DNA of 16,588 nt from Funneliformis mosseae (GCA_910592005.1 CAJVPP010002048.1:1-16588); one strand, 5' to 3'; shown: positions 1 through 10,561, counted from the stretch's first letter. Program-made: numbers and translations. Notes: generated by a model from the letters alone, not told the origin.

Positions 1-411
1 CTTTAATCTTAAATTTATTAAATTATATTATCATGTGATATAAATTTTAGCCAATCACAAATCAGTATTATGCTTATTATATGATTATATAAATTTTTGA
101 AATTTGAAATAACTTGATGGCTTTTTATGGAACACACTATACAAATTAAATTCATAATAGTATAATTATATTTAGTGATAAATAAATAAACTTATGATTA
201 TGTTATATAAATTGTGACAATAAATTTTAATCAAATTTTTTTTGCTTTTTTTCAATCAAGATTTATATCTAATTTTATTACAAAATTCATTTCAAATTTA
301 TTGATACATTTTAAAAAGTGTTATATTTTAAATATTTTCTTAGTTATTATATTTTATGATAAAAACAAAAATAAAACTTCGTATATTTATCATCCTTAAA
401 CTCAAAAATTA
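1..411. other. AT-rich left flank, no gene supported
   Basis: Mostly low-complexity A/T sequence. An ATG-initiated stretch of 61 codons (214-399, + strand) is open, but its translation is Phe/Ile/Asn/Lys-rich as expected from AT-rich DNA by chance. It is in the same frame as the open stretch beginning near 412, separated by one TAA at 397-399, so it could be the decayed N-terminus of the transposase relic that follows. I cannot show this, because it contains no recognisable motif. Confidence 0.4.
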
Positions 412-2150
412 GAATCATGTGACTGTTCAACTTGTAAAAGAAAAAAGGCAGATCTTAAAACTAAAATGATATATAATAAAAGTAAAATTATATTTCAAAG
501 AGAATCTACTAGCTTTTTTGAAATACCTAAAGGTTCATCTATTGACTTAGAAGATTCTATAGATACAGATTTTAATAAAGAGCTGCAAAAAGAAATATAC
601 AAGTTTTAGTAAAAAGAATGTCAATAGCTTCTAATAAAAAGAAACCATCTATGACTTTAATTCTAAAAGTGGTAAGTGAACTATGCTCCTAAAATAAAAT
701 CAGAAAAAAATGATCTTAAGTATGCTGTAAAAGGATTAAATAATACTTTTTTATAGATTATTATATAGATTTTAAATTATTAAAAAAGGTTTTAATTATC
801 TAATATAGCTACAGATTCCTTTTTTAAGTTTTTTCGCTATGTTTTTATAAATATAGATAAAAACTTATTTTTCACTTTCCTACATCTCTTTATATGATAC
901 AAAAAGACCTTAATATTTGTGTTCATTTAATAAATTATGTGAATTGTGAAAAATGTTATAAATTATACAGGATTGCTGATATAACTAGTAGTAGTCCTAA
1001 CTCTATATCTAAATTTACAAATATATATTTTAAGATTTTCCTCATCATTTAATGAATCACAAAAGAAGCCTATACAGAAATCCTTTATATAAGCTCATCA
1101 ATACAAAGAACAGTATAATAGAAAAGTCTGCTTTAATATTTCCAATAATTAGTTTAAAGCATTAATTGAACTTATTGTTTAATCGAAAAAAATTTGAAGA
1201 ATTATGTAGAAAATAGATCAATTATCCTTTTGATTCAGAAATTCTTGCTAATATTTATGATAGAAAAATATGAAAGTTTTTCAAGGATGAGAATGATTCA
1301 ATTTTTTTTTGACAAGAATTAGCAGATACAAATCTTAAGATAATCCTTAATATGGATTAATTCTAATTATTCAAAAAATCTCAATACAGTATCAGAGTAA
1401 TTTATGCTATTCTTTGTAACTTACCTCAAATTGAATGATTTAAGCCATCTAATATATTGGTATTAGCATTGATTTTAGGCCTAAACAAACTAATATTATA
1501 TCAACTAAACTATTATCTAATTCCTTTAATTGACCAATTAATTGAGTTATAGCAGGGTATAGAATTATCTAAAACTTTTAAACATTCTAATGAGAAAAAG
1601 ATTAGGAATGCTATTATCTATTATTTTTGTGATATACTCACTGTGAGAAAGCTTTATAGACACATATCCGTAAGAATTACATATTACAGGTATCTTAAAT
1701 ATGCTGATTATGATGATAGAAATTAACCAAATTTTGGAAGACTTGATAATATAGATGATTGGTTTGTAAAAAGAAATGTTGAAGAAATTAAAAACAACAC
1801 TTATGCATAAAGAAATTGTAAAACAAAAGAATAACACCAAAAGCATGTATTATAAACCTTAGCAAAATAGTTTAAAATATATTGTTTGACTTATTTCAAT
1901 TCTATATGCTTTTTTATTATTAATTTCATGCACTGTCTTTTTCTTAAAATTGCTAAATAAATTATAATAAGACTATAGATTGAAGAAGAAAAGTTAATAC
2001 TAGAAATCTAAAACTTATGTAAAAAAAAGCTAATCAAATACAAGTACCAGAAAATATTAGTAGGCTTTTTAGCAAAATATTATCAGAAAAAGATTTTTCT
2101 AGGTTTTTTATCGATCAATAAAAAATATTTATGATGATATATACCTAAAG
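412..2150 (+). pseudogene. KDZ-like (Kyakuja-Dileera-Zisupton) transposase relic
   Basis: Decayed gene for a large cut-and-paste DNA transposase. It must be read through several frames and many stops. Landmarks in order: a Cys motif CDCSTCKRKK (about 418-450); a second Cys pair VNCEKCYKLY (about 940-970); NIYDRKI*KFF (about 1249-1282); SQYSIRVIYAILCNLP (about 1380-1425) followed by FKPSNILVLAL; KTFKHSNEKKIRNAIIYY (about 1573-1626); KYADYDDRN*PNFG then DDWFVKRNVEEIKNN (about 1697-1800); and FMHCLFLKIAK*II (about 1925-1965). These follow the order I remember for the fungal KDZ/Tnp2-type family: zinc-binding N-terminus, then the block where a conserved D-W-F is expected, then the P-M-H-C-L-F motif. 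Stops fall where that family has Trp or Gln, and several expected Cys are now Tyr (for example ITYYRY near 1680). The protein stops abruptly at 2150, where the next element begins; I do not find its C-terminal part downstream. The family call is from memory of the motifs. Confidence 0.72.
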
Positions 2151-3030
2151 CTCTGAATCAGATCAGGTTAACCTGTTTACCTGACTTGAACTGACTTAAA
2201 AATTCAATTCAGGTTAATATATTTTTAGCTTAATGTCAAGTCAGGTCAACAGATTGATCTGATCTAATCCGATCTGATAAAATTCAAGTTAACCAATTAT
2301 TCTTCTTAAATAATTTATTATTGTTAAATTAGAAATAATAAAGTTGATTAAATAAATTAATAATTATTTATTATATTATTATTTATATTAAATATTTTTA
2401 ATATTATTTAATAAATAAATAAGAAAAATTTTCATTTTTTAAATTAGATCAGGTCAACCAATCAAATTATATATAGCCGATATATTAAAATTTATCATTT
2501 AAAAAATAAAAAATAAAAAAAACAAAAAATAATCTATTTTTAGATGATTAAATATAATATAAACAGATAATATAATTGAAACATTTACAAAAACATGTAA
2601 ATAATCAAAAAGCATAAAGCAAAAATTGTAACAGATGGGTGGGAAAGTATTTTTTTGTCACATATTTTATGAAATTCGAAGTGAACTTTACTCTTAATAA
2701 AAAATTTTAAATTTATCATTAATTATTATAATTAAGATGCACATTTAAAAAAAAATAAAATTCTACATGAAAAACTGTAATTGTAATATTTAATTATTAT
2801 ATAAGTTACTGTTTTATATAATTTTAAAAATACAATAAAAATCGATAAAAAATTTTTTTTTTAAAATTTATTTAAAGAAAATTAATTATATTAAAACAAA
2901 ATAATAACTTTTAAATTCTTTTATTTGATACTTTTTTTTTTATAAAGTGTGGTAATTCTATAATATACATTATATTGATACAGTATTTAATAAATTACAT
3001 AAATATAATATTCAAAAAAAACAAAAAAAT

Positions 3031-4245
3031 TTGAGAATTAATACAGTTACGAAAAGCTATTACTTAACAAATATTAAATTATGTAAGATAAAAATTTATA
3101 TATATATAGTTTCAGATATATAGAACATTTTTACTTAATGTGCAGTAAGCGATTTATATTAATTAAAGTGATCAAATTATTCTGTAAAGTTAAAAAAAAG
3201 GTCTGCGCTATTAATAAAGTTACAAAAACACATATTACAATATAAATATTAATCCAATTAAGATTAAATTTTATATATTTTATATGCAAATAATATCGTA
3301 TATATTAAATAACTTTTACTTAGAAATGAAAAGTGATTGATTTGACCAAAGTGTCAAATTTTTTTGTAAAGTTAAAAAAGTGTGACTTATTTAATAAAGT
3401 TACAAAAAAAATATTTCTACACAAATATATTAATTCAGTTAATATAAAATATTATATATAAATAGTATTAAACTTGTTGAACAACTTTTACTTAGAGATA
3501 AAAGGTGATTGACTTTGATCAAAGTGCTCAAATTATCCTGTAAAGTTAAAAAAAAAGTTTACAATATTAATAAAGTTACAAAAACACATATTACAATATG
3601 AATATTAATTCAATTAAGATTAAATTTTATATACAAATAGTATCGAACCTGTTGAGCAACTTTTACTTATAAATAAAAAGTGATTTATTTTGACCAAAGT
3701 GTTCAAAATTTCTTGTAAAATCAAAAAAGTATGACTTATTTAGTAAAATTACAAAAAAAAATATTTTTAACAAATATTAATTTTATCAATATAGGAAATT
3801 AGGTATAAATAGTATCAAATCTGCTGAATAACTTTTACTTAGAGATAAAAGGTGATTGACTTTGACTAAAGTACTCAAATTATCCTGTGAAGTTAAAAAA
3901 AAAGGTCTGCAATATTAATAAAATTATAAAAACATATATTACAATATGAATATTAATCTAATTGAGATTAAATTTCATATACAAATAGTATCAAACTTTT
4001 GAGCAACTTTTACTTAGAAATAAAAGTAATTGACTTTGACCAAAGTGCTCAAATTTTCTTGTGAAGTTAAAAAAGTGTGACTTATTTAGTAAAGTTATAA
4101 AAAAAATTATTTCTACACAATATTAATCTCTTTAAGATAGAATATTAAATGTAAATAGTATTAAATCTACTAAATAATTTTCACTTAGAAATAAAAGGTG
4201 ATTGACTTTAACCAAAGTATTTAAAATTTATTATGAAATCTCTGT
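3031..4245. repeat. Tandem array, ~172-bp units in alternating A and B types
   Basis: Units begin with AACTTTTACTTAGA or close variants near 3124, 3311, 3483, 3658, 3830, 4005 and 4176, giving spacings of 187, 172, 175, 172, 175 and 171. Units share a core of GATTGACTTTGACCAAAGTG, then CAAATT, then GTAAAGTTAAAAAA. They then split into two types. Type A (units 1, 3, 5) has GGTCTGC or similar, then ATTAATAAAG, then ACACATATTACAATAT. Type B (units 2, 4, 6) has GTGTGACTTATTTA, then a stretch like ATATTTCTACACAAATATT. A partial B-like unit (about 3031-3123) precedes unit 1, and unit 7 is truncated after about 4245. The array therefore amplified as an A+B dimer of about 347 bp. No coding frame. Confidence 0.85.
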
Positions 4246-4611
4246 ATTAATGTTTATAAAAAAAGATGTTAAATATATATAAAAATTAAAATTTACAAAA
4301 ATAAAAAAATTACATTTAGTAAAAGTTCTTACAAGTTTAAGTATTTAAAAATAAGGTTTTTTTTTAAAGATTATGTTAAATAAAATAAAAGTATTTTTTT
4401 TTGTTAAAGAAAGAAAAAAAAGATTAAAAAATTGATTTTCAGTATAACTATAATTAATTGTACAACTGTAATTAATCATCAAATTAAAAATTTTCATATC
4501 ATTTTGCATATAATTTTTTTTACAGAAAAAGTAAAAGAAAAATAACAAAATAAATTAGAGTTTTAAATTGAATCAAATATAATATATTGTTTATTAAATA
4601 ATTTAAATAAT
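4246..4611. other. AT-rich interior of the CAGGT-ended element
   Basis: Low-complexity A/T sequence between the tandem array and the right inverted end. A 67-codon minus-strand stretch (4548-4345) is open but is Phe/Asn/Lys-rich, starts inside a homopolymer-rich tract, and shows no motif. I do not call it a gene. Confidence 0.4.
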
Positions 4612-4755
4612 TTGATCAAATTAGGTCAGATCAGGTTAGATCAGGTCAATTCAAATGAAAATTTAAATGAGGTCAGATTTTTATTTAACCTGACCTGATC
4701 CTCTCAGTTCAGGTAACTTGATTGACCTGACCTGAACTAATCTGTTTGGAGCTCT

Positions 4756-5265
4756 AGTATTATATTTACTTGCAAAAGTTCTTTGAGAATTAACAAGATT
4801 TTGCTACTAATGGCTAACTCAACAACATAATTATCTATTATGCAACTTGCTAGTATTAAAGCTTTGCAATATATAGTTGAAATAAACCTAAGTATTGGTG
4901 AAAAAAAAATAACTAAATAATTGAATTGTCAATCTTGAAAAAGTATTATTAGCATTAGAAGGAAAAAGCAAGATAACAACTGTAAAACAAATAAGTTTGC
5001 AATTAAGATTCATCTATAAGAGAGCCAGAGTGAGAAACTAAGGGTATTATATAATACTGCTTAATTATATAGCTCAAGCACTCTAGTTACATCAAATCTT
5101 AAATATAGCAGCCAAATTTTTTCAAGCAGTTAATCATGTGACTTTTACATAACTTTCAACCTGAATTATAAAATTAATATAATTCTGACTAGCATTAATA
5201 TACAACTTAAATGTATCATGCAATATACACAAAAATTTTTTTATTAAAAAATTATTTAAAAGACA
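4756..5265. other. Unassigned stretch between two transposon relics
   Basis: This segment has a somewhat higher G+C content than its neighbours, and short readable stretches appear in plus-strand frames, including one Lys/Arg-rich (about 4920-5040). Stops are dense in every frame and I recognise no domain. It is not recognisably the missing C-terminal part of the KDZ-like relic. It may be the terminal non-coding part of the DDE element on its right or a remnant of something else. Confidence 0.3.
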
Positions 5266-5967
5266 TCAAATATTATGATGCAATGTATTAGGCATTATTC
5301 TATGTCTTTTATAATGCTTAACTACATATTTTGCTTGCTTTATATCCAATCCTTTTTAATATGCATTTATATATCTATATGATTTTCTTGCAAATGCTCT
5401 AATATGAGATAATGGAACTTGATTTAAAGCAATTAGTTCAATCTGTTGCAAACCAGTCCAAGTATAGTTACAATTTTTATGAGAATATTTTTTGGATGCT
5501 TCCCAATACATTTTAATAAAATTTAATTCAGGATAATATTTTGGATAAAAAATTACTTTATGACTTCATTCTTTAATAATTTCTTGAATTATTCCTTTTT
5601 AAGTAAGAAAATCAGGTTGATTTTCAAGAATATGCCGTATGCAACATTGAGTATCTTTTGATTTATTATTACGGCAATATCCTATTAAGCCTGATTTTAT
5701 TAACTGATGTTCTTCTAAAACTTGTCTCATATCTTTTGGTTTTCTTAAAGTGTTTATCAAAATAATCATCAAGAAAATTTATACTTTGAATTTGTTCATT
5801 AAATATTGTATTTCTCATTCGAAGTTACTTTCCACTAGGATTTACATTCATACATGATGCAACTAATACATCAGACGCAAAAGGATTATGTGATGTGAAA
5901 TTATCAAATGCAAAAATACCAATAGCATTTGGATGAGTTATTTCAAATATGGGAATTGCATATTGAA

Positions 5968-6025
5968 TTATTTTAAATAAAAAAATTTATTTATTAAAAT
6001 AAAAAAAAAATAATTAATCAATTAC
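5968..6025 (-). other. Putative degraded intron in the DDE relic
   Basis: On the minus strand the coding match runs up to EKLVK* and then meets GTAATTGATTAATT, a plausible donor at 6025. An A/T-only stretch follows and coding similarity resumes with QYAIPIFEITHPNAIG after ...AAAATAATT. The acceptor position now reads AA rather than AG, which a single G-to-A change would explain. A 58-bp length is reasonable for a fungal intron. The boundary call rests on protein motif continuity only. Confidence 0.5.
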
Positions 6026-6185
6026 CTATTTAACTAATTTTTCAACAGTTCACCAACCATTATGATTTTTTTCAGGGTTCATTATAACTCAAGTTTCATA
6101 TAGAATTTTATTTCCAATTTCAGAAAGTTTTTGTTCTTTATTTAATTGCAATTGACCAATTGTTTTACAAATAAAATCACTTATA

Positions 6186-6778
6186 CAGAGGATGAACAAA
6201 AGTATTTGCATACCTTTCATAATGTGAACTAATACTAATAAAGTCATATGATCGCAATAATAAATTGCATTTACATAACACTTAAGTATTTATTTATATT
6301 ATAAAAATAAAAAGAATAACAATTTATTTTTTTAATAAATTTTTCTTCTCTGAAAATCTAAAAAAATGGTAAAAACTAAAAAATTAACTGCAATGATTTT
6401 TCAAGCAAAAAAACAATCTTCATACTTTATCTTGGCCAGCTTAAAGTCCCGATCTTAATCCAATTGAGAATCTTTGAACTGAAGTTAAGAAAAATATCTA
6501 AGCTTATAAAAAACTTCTATCTAATTTGACTGATATGTTAAAAAGGCTTGGCAAGAAATTCTGAAGCATACTATCAAAACCTAGTTGATAATATACCACA
6601 ATAAATTCAAGCTGTGATTGTAGCAAATAGTAGTATAACTAAATACTAGTTACTTAGTATAAAATGTAGATCTTAATCAGCTTTAAATAAAATATTAATT
6701 GACTGTTTATTGTTAATGCAAAAAATTATAAGTTTTATATTGAGTGAAAAAGTGTGCAAATACTTTTATCTATCACTG
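6186..6778 (+). mobile_element. Internally deleted Tc1-like element with TIRs and TA duplication
   Basis: The left terminus CAGAGGATGAACAAAAGTA (6186 onward) and the reverse complement of the right terminus, CAGTGATAGATAAAAGTA (from 6778), are inverted repeats of about 28 bp ending in TTTGCATAC and TTTGCACAC. TA flanks both sides (6184-6185 and 6779-6780), the target duplication of the Tc1/mariner superfamily. At 593 bp it is far shorter than an autonomous Tc1 element (usually 1.2 kb or more), and only the C-terminal part of the transposase remains. It is inserted in the catalytic core of the minus-strand DDE relic: removing it with one TA leaves GCTATTTATATAAGTGAT on the minus strand, which reads through in the host frame (AIYISD). 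Confidence 0.88.
6392..6649 (+). pseudogene. Tc1-like transposase C-terminal fragment
   Basis: Reads KQKNNLHTLSWPA*SPDL then NPIENL*TEVKKNI*AYKK. The W-P-A-Q-S-P-D-L-N-P-I-E-N-L-W block is a hallmark of Tc1 transposases and carries the third catalytic acidic residue, here the E of NPIEN. The Gln and Trp positions of that block are now TAA and TGA. Two frame changes follow (around 6543 and 6592), after which VDNIPQ*IQAVIVANSS and a final TAG (6647-6649) give the usual C-terminus. The first two thirds of the protein, with the DNA-binding domains and the first two Asp, are gone, so it cannot be active. Confidence 0.85.
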
Positions 6779-8126
6779 TATAAATAGCACATCTTTATCC
6801 TTTTTTTCGCAAAGGCTATTCATGATTAGGAACCCATCCAGAATTTCTTCTATCATTAGAATGAAATGTGATTTTATCATAGATAATTAAAATATGATTT
6901 ATTTATTTGATTACAAATCAGGATTAATTTGAATTTTCATTTCATCACCTTCAAAAATCAGCATTAATTTTTGATAATTTTATTATAAAAAATGAAAATA
7001 AATAAATAAATTGTGGTTTGATTGACATTGCATAATTGATGTGATACTTACATTTTCATTTTTTTTAAAAAGATTTTTCAATATTCCACTATATCCTCAC
7101 ATTTATGCATATTCACATAAACTTCCTTTAATATTTTTTATAATAATAATCCATTTTTCTAAGCTAATTTCTTGCAGTAGTTTCACTAATAATTAATAAT
7201 TATAAATAATAAATATTATTTAATAATTAAAAAATTAAAAGTAAAACATTTACCTAATTATTATTTTTGTTTTAACACCAAGTGATAGAAAATAATATTT
7301 GTAATATAATCTACAAAATCAGCAACATAAAACTCAAATTTTTTTTCTTGCAAATAAGAAGTAACTTGCATTTGAATATTTTTATTATTAAGTAAACTTT
7401 TTACCTTACAATGCTTTTCTCGTTTAGAAAATAGAATAGACTCTCCATTTTGCAGCATGCGATTCCATAAACAAAGATATCAAGCAAACTATAATACTTT
7501 TTTAATTTATTGTGTAATACTAAGACTAGCTTTTAATTTATAATCTTGAAATTCAAGAAGTCACATATATTGTAATATAGCAATTAATCTTAATTTGTGA
7601 CCTTCATCTAAATTCTTTTCTTTTAGTTGTATTTCAAGAGAATTAATTACTTGTTAGAAATAATCATCATTATCATTAGGTTCATCTTTAGATTCTTCAC
7701 TTATTTCATCACTTTCATTAGATTTTGTAATAGAAAAAAAATGATCAATTGTTTGCCCATTTTTTTTTGGCATCCCTTTTTGCTTGAACATGATGTCTGC
7801 ATTTAGTTCTTGCAGAATTTCCTGTATAAGTTAACTTATGGTTCAATGAGATACAGTATAATTTCATATTTGATCTATTAAATTTGAATTAAATCTTCTC
7901 AATTATCATCTAAATCATCATCTTCTCATATAATTTCTTCATTATTTTCTGCATCATGAAAAATTTCTCACAAACTTTCTTCATTATTTTTCACTTTAAG
8001 GTTTGTTTTGGCCATTTGAACATGTTTCTTTTGTTTTTTTTCAGCAAGTTTTTTTATGTGTTTTTTTCTCTTTGATATACAGTCTTCATCAAAGTAATAA
8101 CAAACAGTTTTTTTAACCTTATACAT

Positions 8127-9019
8127 GTAATTTTATATCAAAAACATGTAAATCTTTTTTAAAATAAAGATAAAAATAATATTTATAATTTTATTAGATA
8201 ATTAATATGTAATATATCTTCCATTTGTATCAATACATACTTAAATTTGATTAGCATGCTATTGATACAGTTAAGTAATATTGAGTTATTAAGATTATTC
8301 CATTTTTTCATTAAAAAAAATTTTTATTTAAAATTTTTTTGTGCAACTAATATTTTTAATATTTTTCTCAATTTTTTTTTAAAAAATAGCCCAAATATTG
8401 TATGTTCCTATTCTAAAAAAACTTTATGACTTTGCAACTTATTTTAATAGATGTAAATGGTATTGTAATTTCGGTGAGTAATAAAAAAGTTCAAATGGGT
8501 TTAATTTATTTTTTTATTATTTATTTTATATAAACATTCTATTATCCAATTTAATCTAATAAACAATAAGCCAAATTGGGATAACAGAATTGCTGTGGTC
8601 TATATAAGAAGCAATGTCTCCAACTGCCATTACTTTTGATGGGAACTTACCAGTCATCAAACTTTATTTTAAAATAAATTGCGAAAAGCAAATTGCATAT
8701 GATTGTATATATATCATTCAAATTTATAATTATGTTAATTTCTGATAATTTTACCACATCTTTCAATGGAAATTTAATGTTAAAAAGTATTAAAAATTAA
8801 ATTTTTAACCTAAAATTTAGTAGCCAAATTGAGGATATTTTATATATATACATATAATTTTTGCTGAAGTAAAATGCATATAACTTCTTATATATGGATC
8901 TAATTTAAAAATTAAATTATACTTTTATAGCCTGTGATCTTATCTATTAAAGTATGATGAATTTTTAAATTAATATTTCTTTTTTTGAAATATATGGCTA
9001 TTTTAAGATAGGGTTTAAG
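8127..9019. other. Gene-free spacer between DDE relic and Crinkler-like relic
   Basis: AT-rich, with no supportable reading frame. A 60-codon plus-strand stretch (8247-8429) is open but low-complexity. A less AT-biased patch at about 8570-8680 (around CTGTGGTCTATATAAG) has TATA-like character. AGCCAAATTG occurs twice about 250 bp apart (near 8571 and 8822), hinting at a small repeat or element remnant, but I find no inverted ends. Confidence 0.35.
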
Positions 9020-10561
9020 ACTTAATGTGACTAGGATGCTTGAGTTGTATAGCGTTCAGCACTATTTTTTAAACTATTAATTTATAATTGGAGAATAAAG
9101 ACAATATAGCCAACAAGATGCTCTGCATCCTTCAAATTGTTGTAAAAATCACAGGTATATGAATCATAAAGTTCTATTATTGCATCTTCTAGAGAGTCTG
9201 CTCATCAAAGAAAGTAATTCTATATCATTTGTCACAATTTCATATATTAGAATTGAAATGTTTTCTAATTCTATCTCATTCATTTTGTGTTTTCATTTTA
9301 TTGTCTGAGAAATGGTTGATTTTATATTATATAAAAAGCAAGTAGCAGAACTGAAAGAAAAAAAATACATCATTTCTCTACCTCAATAGCAATATGCATT
9401 TATATAATATTCTAAGCGGCTATCTTCTTAAAATCTTCTTTTTTAGCTTCTTTAACCAAAATAACCACCTCACCTAAATTATCAGAATAGTCACAAGCTC
9501 ATATTCATGACTTTTATTAATTCATTCTTTAGCTTTAAGCTGAAATTTACTTTTTTTTGGTTACATATGAGTTACTGTGCTATTCATAAATGAAGAGATA
9601 AATTTTCTGCATGTCATCTCGTTTGTATTAATAATATAGAAATTGTCTCTTTTTTACTTCAAGTCCTTAATGAATATCTGGAATGCATCAGATTCAATAG
9701 GAGGGTCTTGATCTGAAAGTTCAACTGCAGGACAAGAATCATATAAGAAATGATTAATGACAATATGTGATAATATTTGCAAATAGAAAATATAGCATGT
9801 TGTTACCAATATTAAATTGGCTAATATCAGTCAAAGACGATCTTTGATATTTCAGAAACTGCTGAAGAACTTCTGTTAACTTTCAGTCACTATATGCTTT
9901 TCTACCTATAAAAATCAAAAATGAATCACATAAACATTCTTATTGCCTCTATTTCAATCTGAATAGAAAGATAAATTACATGTCTGCCTTTTTCATCCAG
10001 TTTAATCTTTATTATTACTTTATTCAACTAATACTTGTTTTCAATTTTCTTCTCACTGCTTATTTTTCTGTCTGTTTACCTGTTGTATATGAAATGGTAT
10101 AGGACATCTGATAGTAGAGTTTTGAATGATTTTTGGTAATAAGTACGAATGAGATACTAAAAACCTGAGAAATATAGAAATTTTTCTTTGAACTACTTTG
10201 TGAAGAGATTACAGTAGACGATAACTATGAGTTGAAGATAAGTAACTTATTAGCCTTTAACAGACAAAAGTGAAAGAAAACGCTTGTTTACCATCAGAAT
10301 CTGACACTAAATAACAAATAATAAAAGGTGCAGTAGTAGTAGTGGTTAGATCCTTAAGAAGTATATTTTCACTAAGAGACTCGTTGTGTTTGTCATAGGA
10401 AAAAACTCAATGTCATCTGGCTCAATGTCTTTGAGAAATTTTTGTTGTTCACAAAGACTACTTCTAAGATCGTTTAAGTTGCTATCAGCTTATATATATT
10501 TTATAGGATATTGAACAGCTCTTTTTTGGTCCTCAAAAAGTATCCACAATATTAGCTTCAT
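9020..10561 (-). pseudogene. Crinkler-like protein relic with PD-(D/E)XK nuclease-like C-terminus
   Basis: Read right to left. An ATG at 10561-10559 starts MKLILWILFEDQKRAVQYPI, and the frame continues (one TAA) through LNDLRSSLCEQQKFLKDIEP. This resembles the ubiquitin-like N-terminal domain of fungal Crinkler (CRN) proteins. A one-base shift near 10396 leads into YDKHNESLSENILLKDL (about 10390-10340). After a poorly readable middle with frame changes and probable introns, a second conserved block appears: DYSDNLGEVVILVKEAKKED (about 9493-9434), followed by FKKIAA. Its spacing of Asp and E-x-K fits a PD-(D/E)XK nuclease fold, common as a CRN C-terminal module. A final block (about 9300-9020) includes YEIVTNDIEL and DAEHLVGYIVFILQL. 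CRNs are secreted or nuclear proteins in filamentous eukaryotes; this copy has frameshifts and several stops and is dead. Confidence 0.65.

Larger units (their letters stand above)
2158..4744. mobile_element. Non-coding element with inverted CAGGT-rich ends
   Basis: About 2.6 kb without coding capacity, bounded by imperfect inverted repeats. The left end (2158-2225) reads TCAGATCAGGTTAACC onward; the reverse complement of the right end (4735 leftward) reads TCAGGTCAGGTCAATC onward, and both continue through TTACCTGA and a later TCAGGTTAA. The pentamer CAGGT or its complement occurs many times at both ends (about 2163-2290, 2446-2462, 4622-4735), as subterminal transposase-binding repeats do in some hAT-like elements. 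A 6-bp direct repeat AGCTCT lies outside (2149-2154 and 4750-4755) and might be a target duplication, but the tips and the duplication do not abut cleanly, so exact ends are uncertain. The interior holds the alternating tandem array. It cuts off the KDZ-like relic on its left. Superfamily unknown. Confidence 0.5.
5266..8126 (-). pseudogene. DDE-superfamily transposase relic (FDN...PELNFIE type)
   Basis: Decayed transposase read right to left from an ATG at 8126-8124 (MYKVKKTVCYYFDEDC). Order: Lys-rich N-terminus (KHVQMAKTNLKVKNNEESL, about 8040-7980); acidic linker; VTSYLQEKKFEFYVADFVDY (7362-7303); helix-turn-helix-like ETTARN*LRKMDYY (about 7190-7150); MHKCEDIVEY*KIF; then the catalytic core. 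First Asp in IIYDKITFHSND (codon 6878-6876), second in IGIFAFDNFTSHNPFA (near 5905), and Glu in YYPELNFIKMYW (codon 5529-5527). The C-terminus IMPNTLHHNI ends at a TGA (5268-5266). Two introns are likely: one with donor GTAAGT at 7051, and one of about 58 bp (6025-5968). A Tc1-like element (6186-6778) sits inside the core. The motif set matches a Tc1/mariner-like DDE endonuclease family I know from basidiomycetes and mycorrhizal fungi. At least six stops replace expected Trp, Arg or Gln (ESL*EIF, EII*EDD, DN*EDL). Confidence 0.8.

Noticed and set aside
1565..1846. Minus-strand 93-codon open stretch.
   Set aside because: It is the antisense of the KDZ-like transposase block that carries the recognisable plus-strand motifs (DDWFVKRNVEE and others).
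4345..4548. Minus-strand 67-codon open stretch.
   Set aside because: Low-complexity Phe/Asn/Lys-rich translation inside a non-coding element, no motif.
8247..8429. Plus-strand 60-codon open stretch.
   Set aside because: Composition-driven, Phe/Asn/Leu-rich, no motif and no related sequence on either side.
8571..8831. Small transposon bounded by the repeated AGCCAAATTG.
   Set aside because: The two copies are in direct orientation, only about 10 bases match, and no target duplication is visible.
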